Assembly (NCBI RefSeq): GCF_017876095.1
Contig: NZ_JAGINM010000007.1
Location: 292,511-356,510, forward strand
DNA from: Azospirillum agricola
GTDB taxonomy: Bacteria > Pseudomonadota > Alphaproteobacteria > Azospirillales > Azospirillaceae
Length of the DNA: 64,000 bases
Direction: 5' to 3'
Shown here: positions 27,228-36,531 of the stretch, in pieces
Numbering within the stretch: the first letter of the stretch is position 1
Layout: the number at the start of each line of letters is the position of its first letter
Notes under the pieces: generated by a model
The model's database searches: none
Told to the model about the DNA's origin: nothing
Seen by the model: the letters and a program-made list of their open reading frames with translations, nothing else
Position numbers and translations under genes: made by a program

Positions 27228-27937
27228 CCGCGCTGCTGTCGGTCGAGGGGCTGTCCGTCGCCTATGGCGGCGCCACGGCGCTGGAGGCCGTCTCGCTGTC
27301 GGTTGCGGCGGGCGAGACGGTGGCGCTGCTGGGCGCCAACGGAGCCGGCAAGTCGACGCTGCTGAAGGCGTTGCTCGGCCTCGTTCCGACGCGAGAGCCG
27401 GCGCGGGGAGGCGTGCGCTTCGACGGCATCGACCTCGCCGGGCTGGCGACCGAACGGCGGGTGCGGCTCGGGCTGGGTTACGTGCCGGAGGGGCGGCGGG
27501 TCTTCGCCGGCATGAGCGTGCGCGACAATCTGGAGGTCGCCGGGCTCGACGACCGCCGCGAGCGCGCCCGCGATGTCGAGCGGATCTTCGCCCTCTTCCC
27601 CGATCTCGCCCGCAAGAGCGGGGAGGGCGCGTGGCGACTGTCCGGCGGCCAGCAGCAGATGCTCAGCCTTGGCCGGGCGATGATGGGGCGGCCGCGCCTG
27701 CTGTTGCTCGACGAGCCCTCGCTCGGCCTGTCGCCCAAGCTGGCCGACGAGGTCTTCGCCGCCGTCCGCGCCATAGCGGCGTCGGGCACCGCCGTTCTGC
27801 TGGCCGAGCAGAGCGCCGTCCGCGCCCTGTCCGCCGCCCCGCGCGCCGTGCTGCTGCGGCTGGGCAGGGTCGTCCGGGACGGGCCGTCCGCCAGCCTGAC
27901 GGAGGCGGTGCTGCACGACGCCTTCTTCGGCGTATGA
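27224..27937 (+). CDS. LivF-type ABC ATPase
   Basis: 237 residues: Walker A LGANGAGKSTLLKAL, Q-loop in GYVPEGRRVFAGMSV, intact signature LSGGQQQML, Walker B LLLLDEPSLGLSP. The EGR-hVF pattern is typical of LivF. It is the canonical partner for the fused LivG domain with the altered signature. Last gene of the riboswitch operon. Confidence 0.95.
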   Translation: MTALLSVEGLSVAYGGATALEAVSLSVAAGETVALLGANGAGKSTLLKALLGLVPTREPARGGVRFDGIDLAGLATERRVRLGLGYVPEGRRVFAGMSVRDNLEVAGLDDRRERARDVERIFALFPDLARKSGEGAWRLSGGQQQMLSLGRAMMGRPRLLLLDEPSLGLSPKLADEVFAAVRAIAASGTAVLLAEQSAVRALSAAPRAVLLRLGRVVRDGPSASLTEAVLHDAFFGV

Positions 27938-28012
27938 CCTTTGCGGTCGGGGGGCTCGGTTGCCCTTGCGGACCGGCGCGGTCGCGGATAGCTTCGCGCC
28001 CACAACGGACTT

Positions 28013-29293
28013 ATGGATTACCTCGTCATGACCGCCCGTTTCGCCGCTCCGCTCTCCGCGCTTCTTCTTCTCTCCGTGGCGGTGCCGTCGGCGGCGGGCG
28101 TGCAGGTGGCGGAGCTGGTGCCGGTCGAGCCGACGCTGCCGCCCGCCGCCTATTACGGCGTTCCGGCGCCCGAGACCGAGGTGGTTGGCCCATCCGGCGC
28201 CCCGGCCGGCCAGCCGAACGCCCCGGCGAGGCCCGCGCCGCCCAAGGACGGCCCGGCCGAGCTCGAGGACGGCTGGGAGGGGGGCGCCGCCAAGGACAAG
28301 GACGGCAAGTTCGCCTATTGCGTGGTCGAGGGCGGCTTCACCTCGGGCCATGTGCTGATGATCGCCCGGAGCCAGAAGGGCGAGACCAACATCGGCATCG
28401 GCATCCCCGGCGCCCAGCTTCCGCCCGGCGAGAAATGGCCGGTCAAGGTCGAGGTCGACGGCAAGCTGAAGCGCGAGCGCGTCGCCATCGCGCCGCAGCC
28501 CGACATGCTGGTCGTCTCCAACGGCAAGGACGAGGAGCTGGTCACCGCGCTGATGAACGGCAAGGAGCTGGTGGTCGCCTCGGCGTCCGACCGCATCGCC
28601 TTCGCGCTGAAGGGCACCAAGAAGGTGCTGACCGATCTGAAGACCTGCGTCGACAAGGGCGGCAACGTGCCGCCGATCAAGACCTCCACCGGCACGAAGC
28701 CGCCGGTCCCGCCGCAGGCGCGCCTGCCGGAGGGGCTGGCCAGCCTGCTCGCCTCCGCCGGGGTGCGCGACGCCGAACTGGTGCCGATGGACAAGGTGCC
28801 GGCCGACCAGCGCCCGGCCGACGTGGCGTGGCGTTTCGGCCCGATCGTCGGCGGCATCCGCGAGCGCGTGGTCGGCGACGGGGCCAAGCTGGACGAACTG
28901 TCCGGCGCCTTCGCCGAGGCGATGAAGAGCCGTTGCGAGGGCACCGGCACCATTTCGCTCAACGCCAGCGAACAGGCGGGAACCGTCACCCTGCGCACGG
29001 GCGCGGTCGATTGCGCGATGCCGCAGGGGACGCTGCACGTCTCGCTGACCTTCCTGCTGTCGCAGGGGCGCCTGTTCACCGTGCTGTTCCACGAGGCGGG
29101 CGAGCCCGACGTCGCGCTGGCCGACAAGGTCCGCGACAATCTGGCCCAGGTGCTGCGCAAGGCGGGAACCGCCGCGGCGGCACCGGCACCGGCAGCGGCA
29201 TCCTCCGCTCCGGCTTCGGCCGCGCCCGCCGCGGCGCCCGCTCCGGCACCGGAGACACCTCCGGCTGCCACTTCCGCGCCGGCCAAGCCCTGA
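28013..29293 (+). CDS. Unknown secreted protein with Ala/Pro tail
   Basis: 426 residues (421 from the ATG at 28028, which starts directly on a signal peptide, MTARFAAPLSALLLLSVAVP). After the signal comes a proline-rich stretch, a module with one cysteine pair region (FAYCVVEGGFTSGHVLMIAR to LKTCVDKGG) that recalls bacterial secreted invasion-associated-locus-B-like proteins, a second domain with another two cysteines (SRCEGTGTISLNA, VDCAMPQGTLH), and a ~45-residue Ala/Pro tail. No enzyme motif. The cysteines suggest periplasmic disulfides. Function unknown. Confidence 0.75.
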   Translation: MDYLVMTARFAAPLSALLLLSVAVPSAAGVQVAELVPVEPTLPPAAYYGVPAPETEVVGPSGAPAGQPNAPARPAPPKDGPAELEDGWEGGAAKDKDGKFAYCVVEGGFTSGHVLMIARSQKGETNIGIGIPGAQLPPGEKWPVKVEVDGKLKRERVAIAPQPDMLVVSNGKDEELVTALMNGKELVVASASDRIAFALKGTKKVLTDLKTCVDKGGNVPPIKTSTGTKPPVPPQARLPEGLASLLASAGVRDAELVPMDKVPADQRPADVAWRFGPIVGGIRERVVGDGAKLDELSGAFAEAMKSRCEGTGTISLNASEQAGTVTLRTGAVDCAMPQGTLHVSLTFLLSQGRLFTVLFHEAGEPDVALADKVRDNLAQVLRKAGTAAAAPAPAAASSAPASAAPAAAPAPAPETPPAATSAPAKP

Positions 29294-29350
29294 CGGCTGC
29301 TCTCCCACCGTATTGGTTGACGAAACGCCGGGCAGCGCCATGTCCGGTGT

Positions 29351-31204
29351 ATGCCGGACAACGCCTCATCCCTGGAAAGCGGCGCCCTCGAGAGCGGTAT
29401 GGAGCAGGGCGCCCGCGCCGGAACCGACCTCTGCGCCACCCTCGATCCCAAACCGGCCTCGCTGGCGCGGTGGAGCGTGCGCGACAGCGCGCTGGCGGTC
29501 GTCCTCCTGTCGGCCCTGCTCGGCGGCGTCATCGGTCTCGCGGTGGGAACGCTGCACGAGGGCGTCATCGCTTTGCAGGCGCTCGTCTTCGGTCTGCCGG
29601 AGGGGGAAAAGCTGGGGCAGGCGGCGCTCGATCCCATGCGGGCGATGGCGGTGCCGGCGCTGGGCGGCCTGCTGCTGGGAATTCTGGTGACGCTCATCCG
29701 CCGCTGGCGCCCGCGCGACATCGTTGACGCGGTGGAGGCCAACGCGCTCTACGGCGGCAAGATGTCGCTGATCGACAGTTTGCGCCTGACCGTGACGACC
29801 ACCCTGTCCAACGGATCGGGCGCCTCGGTCGGGATGGAGGCCGCCTACACCCAGGCCGGCGCCGGGCTGGCCTCGGCGGTCGGGCAGCGGCTGCGGCTGC
29901 GGCGGGCGGATCTGCGGACGACGGTGGGCTGCGGCGCGGCCGCCGCCATCGCGGCGGCCTACCACGCGCCGCTGGCCGGCGCCTTCTACGCCTTCGAGCT
30001 GGTGCTGGGCGGCTACACGCTGGCGGCGCTGGCCCCGGTCGGAGCGGCGGCAGTGCTGGCGGTGGCGGCGTCCGGGCTGCTGACCGACGCGGAGGTTCCG
30101 CTGGCGCTCGGCCGGCCGGTGGTGGTGGCGGGCTGGGATTACGCGGTCTGCGGCGTGGTCGGCTTCCTCGCCGGCTGGCTCAGCATCCTGGCCATGCAGG
30201 CGGTGACCTTCGCGGAATGGGCGTTCCGCCGGCTGAAGGTGCCGCGCTGGCTCGGTCCGGCGCTGGGCGGCCTCGGCGTCGGCGGGCTGGCGCTGGCGGT
30301 GCCGGCGGTGATGGGCAGCGGGCCGGGCGCCGTGCCGCCGGAACTGGCCGGCGGCGCGCTCGCCCTGCTGCTGACGCTGGTGGCGAAGATCCTGGCGTCG
30401 GCGCTGTCGCTTGGGTCGGGGTTCCGTGGCGGGCTGTTCAGCGCCTCGCTGTTTCTCGGCGGGCTGTTCGGCGGACTGCTGGCGATCCTTGCCGAGACGG
30501 TGGCGCCGGGTCTGGGCGTGGACCGCGGCCTGCTGCTGCTGGTCGGCATGGGGTCGGTGGCGGCGGGGGTGATCGGCGCGCCGGTGACCATGGTTCTGCT
30601 GGTGCTGGAGACGACGCAGGATCTGTGGGCGGCGTCCGGCGTGCTGATCGGGGTGGTGGTGTCGACCGTCGTCGTCCGCCACGCCTTCGGCTATTCCTTC
30701 GCCACATGGCGCTTCCACCTGCGCGGCGTGCCGATCCGTGGCGCCTACGACGTCGGCTGGCTGTCGGAGTTGACGGTGGTCCGGCTGATGCGCAGCGACG
30801 TCAAGACGGTGCTGGCCAGCCACAGCGTCGCCGCGCTGCGCCGGCTGCACCCGCTGGGATCCTCGAAGATCCTGTTCGCGGTCGATGGGCAGGGGTTCTA
30901 CGCCGGGATCATCGACATGGCGGCGGCCCACGACCCGGAGCTGGACGCCACGGCCGAGGACATGACCGTCGCGGATCTGGCGCGTCATCCCGACCTCGGC
31001 CTGTTTCCCGGCGACGACGCGCGCACCGCCCTGCGGCGCTTCTGCGCGGCGGAGGTCGAGGCGCTGCCGGTGCTGGCCGCCCCCGGCGACCGTCGCGTCG
31101 TCGGCTACGTGACCGAGTCCTACGCGCTCCGCCGCTACTCCCAGGCGCTGGAGCGCCAGCGCGGCGAGGATCTGGGGGAGCGGGGGCTGTGGGGGCGGGA
31201 TTGA
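29351..31204 (+). CDS. ClC-family chloride channel/transporter with CBS domains
   Basis: 617 residues: ClC membrane domain (about 40-460) and a C-terminal CBS pair (about 480-610). The anion motifs GSGASVGMEAAYTQ and GSGFRGGLFSASLFLGG are present and the external gating Glu is kept (GME). Aligning AGAFYAFELVLG with the antiporter motif AGILFIIEEM puts Leu at the internal proton glutamate, so this protein may be a channel or uncoupled transporter. The CBS pair would bind nucleotides. Monocistronic. Confidence 0.93.
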   Translation: MPDNASSLESGALESGMEQGARAGTDLCATLDPKPASLARWSVRDSALAVVLLSALLGGVIGLAVGTLHEGVIALQALVFGLPEGEKLGQAALDPMRAMAVPALGGLLLGILVTLIRRWRPRDIVDAVEANALYGGKMSLIDSLRLTVTTTLSNGSGASVGMEAAYTQAGAGLASAVGQRLRLRRADLRTTVGCGAAAAIAAAYHAPLAGAFYAFELVLGGYTLAALAPVGAAAVLAVAASGLLTDAEVPLALGRPVVVAGWDYAVCGVVGFLAGWLSILAMQAVTFAEWAFRRLKVPRWLGPALGGLGVGGLALAVPAVMGSGPGAVPPELAGGALALLLTLVAKILASALSLGSGFRGGLFSASLFLGGLFGGLLAILAETVAPGLGVDRGLLLLVGMGSVAAGVIGAPVTMVLLVLETTQDLWAASGVLIGVVVSTVVVRHAFGYSFATWRFHLRGVPIRGAYDVGWLSELTVVRLMRSDVKTVLASHSVAALRRLHPLGSSKILFAVDGQGFYAGIIDMAAAHDPELDATAEDMTVADLARHPDLGLFPGDDARTALRRFCAAEVEALPVLAAPGDRRVVGYVTESYALRRYSQALERQRGEDLGERGLWGRD

Positions 31205-31219
31205 GCGGGATGCCGCCCG

Positions 31220-32044
31220 TCAGCCCCCCTGCGGTGTTTCCACGCCCAGCACCTTGGCCGCGATCCGGGCGACGTTGCCGTTCATCGGCGGCGGGCTGAC
31301 GTCCACACCCTCCTTCAGCGCCTTGGTGACGGTCTCCAGCACCGCCAGCCGCGCGAACCATTTCGAGTTCGCCGGGATCGCGGTCCAGGGCGCGTTCGGG
31401 GTGGAGGTCTTGTCGAACATCGTCTCCGTCGCCTTGACGTAGTCGTCCCATTTGGAGCGGTTGCGCAGATCCTCCTCGGTCAGCTTCCAGCGCTTGTAGG
31501 GGTTGTTCAGCCGTTCGCGGAAGCGCTCCAGCTGCTCCTCCGGCGTGATGTGCAGGAACAGCTTGACGATGCGCACGCCGTCGTCGGTCAGCAGCCGCTC
31601 GAACTCGTTGATCTCGTCATAGGCGCGTTTCCACTGCTCCTTGGTCGCCAGACCCTCGACCCGCTCGACCAGCACGCGGCCGTACCAGGAGCGGTCGAAG
31701 ATGGCGAAGGTGCCCCCGGCCGGCAGCTTGGTCCAGAAGCGGTAGAGATAGTGCTTGCTCTGCTCCTCCGCCGTCGGGGCGGCGATCGGCCAGACATGGA
31801 AGCCGCGCGGGTCGAGCGGCTCGGTCATCCGGCGGATGGCCCCGCCCTTGCCGCCGGCGTCCCAGCCCTCGAAGACGACGATGGCGCGGCGCTTCTCGTG
31901 CCAATAGGTCTGCTGGATGTGCAGCAGCTCCTTCTGGAGCTTGCCGAGCCGGTTCTCGTACTCCTCGGCCGAGTCGATCCGGGTGTCCGTCTGATCCAGC
32001 TTGTCGAGGCGGATTTTCTGGATTTTGGCGGGCTTGTCGGCCAT
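31220..32044 (-). CDS. ppk2: Polyphosphate kinase 2 family protein
   Basis: 274 residues. Walker A is GWDAGGKGGAIRR and Walker B is DRSWYGRVLVERVEG; the lid arginines are in the segment NPYKRWKLTEEDLRNR. PPK2 enzymes move phosphate between polyphosphate and nucleotides, mainly making nucleoside di- or triphosphates from polyphosphate. ATG at 32044 is preferred; the upstream extension is not conserved. Convergent with the ClC gene and divergent from glgE. Confidence 0.94.
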   Translation of the reverse strand: MADKPAKIQKIRLDKLDQTDTRIDSAEEYENRLGKLQKELLHIQQTYWHEKRRAIVVFEGWDAGGKGGAIRRMTEPLDPRGFHVWPIAAPTAEEQSKHYLYRFWTKLPAGGTFAIFDRSWYGRVLVERVEGLATKEQWKRAYDEINEFERLLTDDGVRIVKLFLHITPEEQLERFRERLNNPYKRWKLTEEDLRNRSKWDDYVKATETMFDKTSTPNAPWTAIPANSKWFARLAVLETVTKALKEGVDVSPPPMNGNVARIAAKVLGVETPQGG

Positions 32045-32245
32045 GGCGGGTCCTTGTCGGGAGTGGGAGAGTGTTCCAGAGTAAGGAACGGCGGGGAACC
32101 TTCCGTGATCCCGGGGGTTGAGCCGCGAGGGCCACGCGCCGGTGCCGGGTTGCCGTCCAACGACGATCCTACATGGGGACGATCCCACATGGGGTTGCGC
32201 GGACTGTCAACGGTCGAAACCGGCGGCAATCCGCGAGGGGATTCC

Positions 32246-35200
32246 ATGACCGAGACCGGACCGCGCATCTACAACCTGTTTCCGACCCTGGTCGGCCCGG
32301 TGCGCGATTGGGCGGGCCATCTGCCGCGCATCCAGGGGATGGGCTTCGACTGGGTGTTCCTGAACCCGATCCACCAGCCGGGATTCTCCGGCAGCCTCTA
32401 CGCGGTCAAGGACCCGTACCGGCTGCACGAGGCCTTGCGCGGCGGCGCCACCGAGAGCGATGACGAGTTGCTGCGCGGCTTCATCCGGCAGGCGGCCGAG
32501 CACGGCCAGTCGGTGATGATGGATCTGGTGATCAACCACACCGCGCGCGACGCGCTGCTGGTCGGGCAGCATCCCGACTGGTACCTGCGCGGGCCCGACG
32601 GCGACCTGCACAGCCCCGGCGCCGTCGATCCCGCCGACACCAGCCGGGTGACGGTGTGGGGCGACCTCGCCACGCTGGATTACGGCAAGCCCGAGGCGCG
32701 CGCCGGGCTGGTCGAGTATTGGAGCGGCTATCTGCGCCATTGCATCGGCTTGGGCGTGAAGGGCTTCCGCTGCGACGCCGCCTATCAGGTCCCGGCCGAG
32801 GTGTGGCGCAGCCTGATCGACGCCGCCCGCTCCTGGAACCCGGAGGTCAAGTTCTTCGCCGAGACGCTGGGCTGCACGGTGGAGCAGGTGCGCGACCTGT
32901 GCGGCGCCGGCTTCGACTTCCTGTTCAACAGCGCCAAATGGTGGGACTTCAAGGCCGACTGGCTGCTCGACCAGTATGAGGCGTTCCGCTGGATCGCCCC
33001 GTCGGTCGCCTTCCCGGAGAGCCACGACACCGACCGGCTCGCCGCCGAGGTCGGCAGCCAGGACCATGTCCGGCTCGCCGCCCAGCTGAAGATGCACTAC
33101 CTGTTCGCCGCCAGCTTCTCCACCGGGATCATGATGCCGGTCGGCTTCGAGTACGGCTTCACCCGCAAGCTCGACGTGGTGAACAGCAGCCCGGCCGACT
33201 GGGAGCAGCCGAAGCTGGATCTCACCGGCTTCATCGGTGCCGTGAACGCCATGAAGGCGGCGGCCCCGGCGTTGAACGTCGAGGGGCCGCAGCGCCGGAT
33301 CACGGCACCCCACAGCCCGGTGCTTGGCCTGCTGCGCACGGTGGACGGCGCCGCCCCCGACGGCCCGGACGGGGCCGCCATTCTGCTGCTGAACCCCGAC
33401 GAGAACCGGCCGCACGCCATCGACCCCGGTCCGCTGCTGGCGGCGACCGGCGGCGGCTTCCGCGATTTCGAGGACGTGACGCCCGAGGCCGCGCCGCTGC
33501 CCTTTGAGCCCGGCGCGCCGCTGAACCTGCGCCCGCTGGAACTGCGTGTCTTCCGCGCCCAGCCGGCGCAGGCGCGCCCCGTCGAACTGCACGACGTCGA
33601 GGAACGCGGCTGGATGGACCGGATCGCCGCCGGCCGGATGACGATCGAGAACGTCTATCCGGAGCTGGACGGCGGCCGATTCGCGGTGAAGCGCGTGGTC
33701 GGCGACCTGATGGAGGTGTGGGCGGACATCTTCACCGACGGCACCTTCGTGCTCGCCGCCGTCGTCACCTACAAGCCGGTGGACGAGACGGAGTGGCGCG
33801 AGGCTCCGATGCGCCTGCACGAGAACGACCGCTGGGTCGGCCGGGTGCCGCTGACCCGCAACACCCGCTATGTCTACAGCATCGAGGCTTGGCGCGACGT
33901 GTGGGAAAGCTGGCGGGCCGATTTCAAGAAGAAGGTCGACGCCGGCCTGAACGTCGATCTGGAACTGGTCGAGGGCCGCCGCTTCATCGAGCATTCGATC
34001 ACGCTGAACGAGGCCGAGGGCCGCGCCGCGCTGCGGGTGGTGGTCGACCGCATGCAGCGGCTCTCCGGACCGGAGCTGGTCGCCTACGCGCTGTCCGACG
34101 AGCCGCGCCAGGCGATGGCGCGCTATGGCGAGCGGCAATACAAGTCGCGCTACGTGCGCGAGCTGGAGGTCTATGTCGACCGCACCGCCGGGGCCTTCTC
34201 GGCCTGGTTCGAGATCTTCCCGCGCTCGGCCTCGCCGGATCCGTCGCGGCCGGGAACCTTCGACGACGTCGTGACCCTGCTGCCGATGGTCCGCGACATG
34301 GGCTTCGACGTGCTGTATTTCCCGCCGATCCACCCGATCGGCCGGGCCTTCCGCAAGGGCAGGAACAACACGCTGAACCCCGGTCCGGACGATCCCGGCG
34401 TGCCCTACGCCATTGGCGCGGAGGAGGGCGGGCACGACGCCATCGACCCGACGATCGGCGATTTCGAGGGCTTCCGCCGGCTGGTCCGCGAGGCCAAGCG
34501 GCATGGGCTGGAGATCGCGCTCGACTTCGCGGTGCAGTGCTCTCCCGATCACCCCTGGGTGAAGGAGCACCCGCACTGGTTCTACTGGCGCCCGGACGGC
34601 ACCATCCGCTACGCCGAGAATCCGCCGAAGAAGTACCAGGACATCGTCAACGTCAGCTTCTACCGCGAATCCTATCCGGACCTGTGGTACGCGCTGCGCG
34701 ACGTCGTGCTGCTGTGGTGCCGCGAGGGGGTGCGCATCTTCCGCGTCGACAACCCGCACACCAAACCCTTCCCCTTCTGGGAATGGATGATCCGCGAGGT
34801 GCAGGACCGCTACCCCGACGCCCTGTTCCTGGCCGAGGCCTTCACCCGGCCCAAGCTGATGCAGCGGCTGGCCAAGGTCGGCTACACCCAGTCCTACAGC
34901 TACTTCACCTGGCGCAACACCAAGGCGGAGTTGACGGAGTACCTGACGGAGCTGACCCAGGGGCCGTCCAAGGAGTACATGCGGCCGAACTTCTTCGCCA
35001 ACACGCCGGACATCCTGCCACCGATCCTGACCGAGGGCGGGCGCCCAGCCCATATGTCCCGCGCGGTGCTGGCGGCGACGCTGGCCGGCGTCTATGGGCT
35101 CTACGGCCCCTATCTGCTGTGCGAGGCGGAGGCCTATCCCGGCAAGCAGGAATACAACCACTCAGAGAAGTACGAGATCCGCCACTGGGACTGGAACCGG

Positions 35201-35563
35201 CCGGGCAACATCCGCGACTACGTGACGGCGATCAACCGCATCCGCCGGGAGAACCCGGCGCTGCACGGCTTCACGAACTTGAAGTTCTACAACGCCTACG
35301 ACGACAACATCCTGCTCTACGGCAAGATGACGGCGGCGAAGGACAACGTGATTCTGATCGCGGTCAACCTCGATCCGCACAACGCCCATGGCGGGACCAT
35401 CGAGGTGCCGCTGTGGGAACTGGGCCTGCCGGACGGCGCCCATGTCCAGGTGGAGGATCTGTTCAGCGGCCATCGCTTCACCTGGATCGGCAAGTTCCAG
35501 CATGTCTGGCTCGATCCGCAGAATCCGGCGGCGATCTGGCGCATCACCCCGCCGGGGGTGTGA
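32246..35563 (+). CDS. glgE: GH13 alpha-amylase-type domain fused to GlgE maltosyltransferase
   Basis: 1105 residues, nearly twice a normal GlgE. Residues 1-~450 form a GH13 barrel with the full catalytic set (Asp177 in GFRCDAAYQ, Glu206 in FFAETLG, Asp261 in ESHDTDR). From ~464 a complete GlgE follows: N-terminal beta domain, then catalytic barrel with nucleophile Asp835 (FRVDNPHTK) and Glu864 (LFLAEAFTRP). GlgE extends alpha-1,4-glucan with maltose-1-phosphate; the first half may trim or transfer the glucan. ATG at 32246 has GAGGGG just upstream. No treS, pep2 or glgB in the window. Confidence 0.92.
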   Translation: MTETGPRIYNLFPTLVGPVRDWAGHLPRIQGMGFDWVFLNPIHQPGFSGSLYAVKDPYRLHEALRGGATESDDELLRGFIRQAAEHGQSVMMDLVINHTARDALLVGQHPDWYLRGPDGDLHSPGAVDPADTSRVTVWGDLATLDYGKPEARAGLVEYWSGYLRHCIGLGVKGFRCDAAYQVPAEVWRSLIDAARSWNPEVKFFAETLGCTVEQVRDLCGAGFDFLFNSAKWWDFKADWLLDQYEAFRWIAPSVAFPESHDTDRLAAEVGSQDHVRLAAQLKMHYLFAASFSTGIMMPVGFEYGFTRKLDVVNSSPADWEQPKLDLTGFIGAVNAMKAAAPALNVEGPQRRITAPHSPVLGLLRTVDGAAPDGPDGAAILLLNPDENRPHAIDPGPLLAATGGGFRDFEDVTPEAAPLPFEPGAPLNLRPLELRVFRAQPAQARPVELHDVEERGWMDRIAAGRMTIENVYPELDGGRFAVKRVVGDLMEVWADIFTDGTFVLAAVVTYKPVDETEWREAPMRLHENDRWVGRVPLTRNTRYVYSIEAWRDVWESWRADFKKKVDAGLNVDLELVEGRRFIEHSITLNEAEGRAALRVVVDRMQRLSGPELVAYALSDEPRQAMARYGERQYKSRYVRELEVYVDRTAGAFSAWFEIFPRSASPDPSRPGTFDDVVTLLPMVRDMGFDVLYFPPIHPIGRAFRKGRNNTLNPGPDDPGVPYAIGAEEGGHDAIDPTIGDFEGFRRLVREAKRHGLEIALDFAVQCSPDHPWVKEHPHWFYWRPDGTIRYAENPPKKYQDIVNVSFYRESYPDLWYALRDVVLLWCREGVRIFRVDNPHTKPFPFWEWMIREVQDRYPDALFLAEAFTRPKLMQRLAKVGYTQSYSYFTWRNTKAELTEYLTELTQGPSKEYMRPNFFANTPDILPPILTEGGRPAHMSRAVLAATLAGVYGLYGPYLLCEAEAYPGKQEYNHSEKYEIRHWDWNRPGNIRDYVTAINRIRRENPALHGFTNLKFYNAYDDNILLYGKMTAAKDNVILIAVNLDPHNAHGGTIEVPLWELGLPDGAHVQVEDLFSGHRFTWIGKFQHVWLDPQNPAAIWRITPPGV

Positions 35564-35568
35564 TCGCG

Positions 35569-36456
35569 TCACCCGAAGCTCTCGCCGAGCAGCCGGTAGA
35601 GCCAGAAGGACTCGTGGGTGGCCATGAGGTCGGTCAGCTTTCCCGGAGAGAGGCCGGTGAGCCGGCGGACCTCCCGGCCCATGTGCGATTGGTCGGAAAA
35701 CCCCAGATCGTTGGCAAGCGCCGCGAGGTCGAGCGTCCCGGCCTCGCGGTTCCGTGCGGCGTGGACGGCCACCTCCTCGACACGCGCGAAAAGCTGAAGC
35801 TCGCGACGGCTCAGGCCGGTCCACCCCTTGATGCGGCGCTGGGCCTGCCGCACGCCCCGGCCGGCACCGGACAGCGCCGCCCTCACCGCCAGCGAGCGCA
35901 GCCAGTCCGCCATCAGCGGTGCCCGTCCGTTGCCATGTGGACGCGAATCGGACCACAGCGGCTCCAGCAGATCCTCCAGCCGATGGAAGGCCGCGACGTC
36001 CGTCTCCATCCCGAGAAGGGTCTGGAAAGCCGCCAGCAGCGGACCGGCGACGGCCCCCTCCAGCGGCAGGACCCGGCCGACGAGGCGTTCGGCGTCGATT
36101 CCGATAAGGGAACCCAGGGCTTCCGGGTAGAAGGCGACCGACAGGGCGTGGACCGGTCCGGGCGACCAGCTTGAGACGGGGTGGCGCTGCGGTTCGGACA
36201 GGACCAGACTCGGCAGGGGCGGGCCGAGGGTCGGCGGGGTGCCGTCTCCGTGCTCCTCCACCATGTGGAGCGTGCCTTCGAAGATCAGCGAGACCATCGA
36301 CATCGGCGTCGCCGGGTAATGGTTGAAGCGCTGGTCGTCCGACAGCGTGGATGCGCGCGTGTCGCGCGCCACACCGGCGAAGATGCCGGCGGCGAGCGAA
36401 GGGCGGGGCAGCAGCAGGCGGGCGGAGGCAGCGGACAGAGAGGCAGCGGGCGGCAT
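35569..36456 (-). CDS. AraC-family transcriptional regulator
   Basis: 295 residues: an N-terminal sensor region (1-~190), then an AraC-type double helix-turn-helix with LDLAALANDLGFSDQSHMGR followed by RRLTGLSPGKL. Divergent from the hydrolase gene at 36532, with a palindrome between them, so it probably controls that gene and itself. It converges on glgE with only five bases between. Effector unknown. Confidence 0.88.
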   Translation of the reverse strand: MPPAASLSAASARLLLPRPSLAAGIFAGVARDTRASTLSDDQRFNHYPATPMSMVSLIFEGTLHMVEEHGDGTPPTLGPPLPSLVLSEPQRHPVSSWSPGPVHALSVAFYPEALGSLIGIDAERLVGRVLPLEGAVAGPLLAAFQTLLGMETDVAAFHRLEDLLEPLWSDSRPHGNGRAPLMADWLRSLAVRAALSGAGRGVRQAQRRIKGWTGLSRRELQLFARVEEVAVHAARNREAGTLDLAALANDLGFSDQSHMGREVRRLTGLSPGKLTDLMATHESFWLYRLLGESFG

Positions 36457-36490
36457 CGCCGGTGACGTTTCCGTTCTATATGGCGGGTCT

Positions 36491-36527
36491 GGCTCCAGGG
36501 AGAAGTGGTCATCCGACCACTGGAGCC
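36491..36527. promoter_or_regulatory. Interrupted palindrome between AraC gene and hydrolase gene
   Basis: Inner arms AGTGGTC (36504-36510) and GACCACT (36515-36521) around ATCC, with outer arms GGCTCC (36491-36496) and GGAGCC (36522-36527). The right outer arm contains GGAG, the ribosome site for the hydrolase ATG at 36532. It could be an operator or an RNA hairpin that hides the site. Confidence 0.5.
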
Positions 36528-36531
36528 GAAC

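Noticed and set aside
24425..27937. Calling these genes livH/livM/livG/livF for leucine uptake
   Set aside because: The family assignment is sound but the TPP riboswitch argues against a leucine role, so no gene symbols were given.
32207..35161. A 984-codon frame antisense to glgE
   Set aside because: The plus strand encodes a complete two-domain enzyme with catalytic residues; the antisense frame has no recognisable motif.
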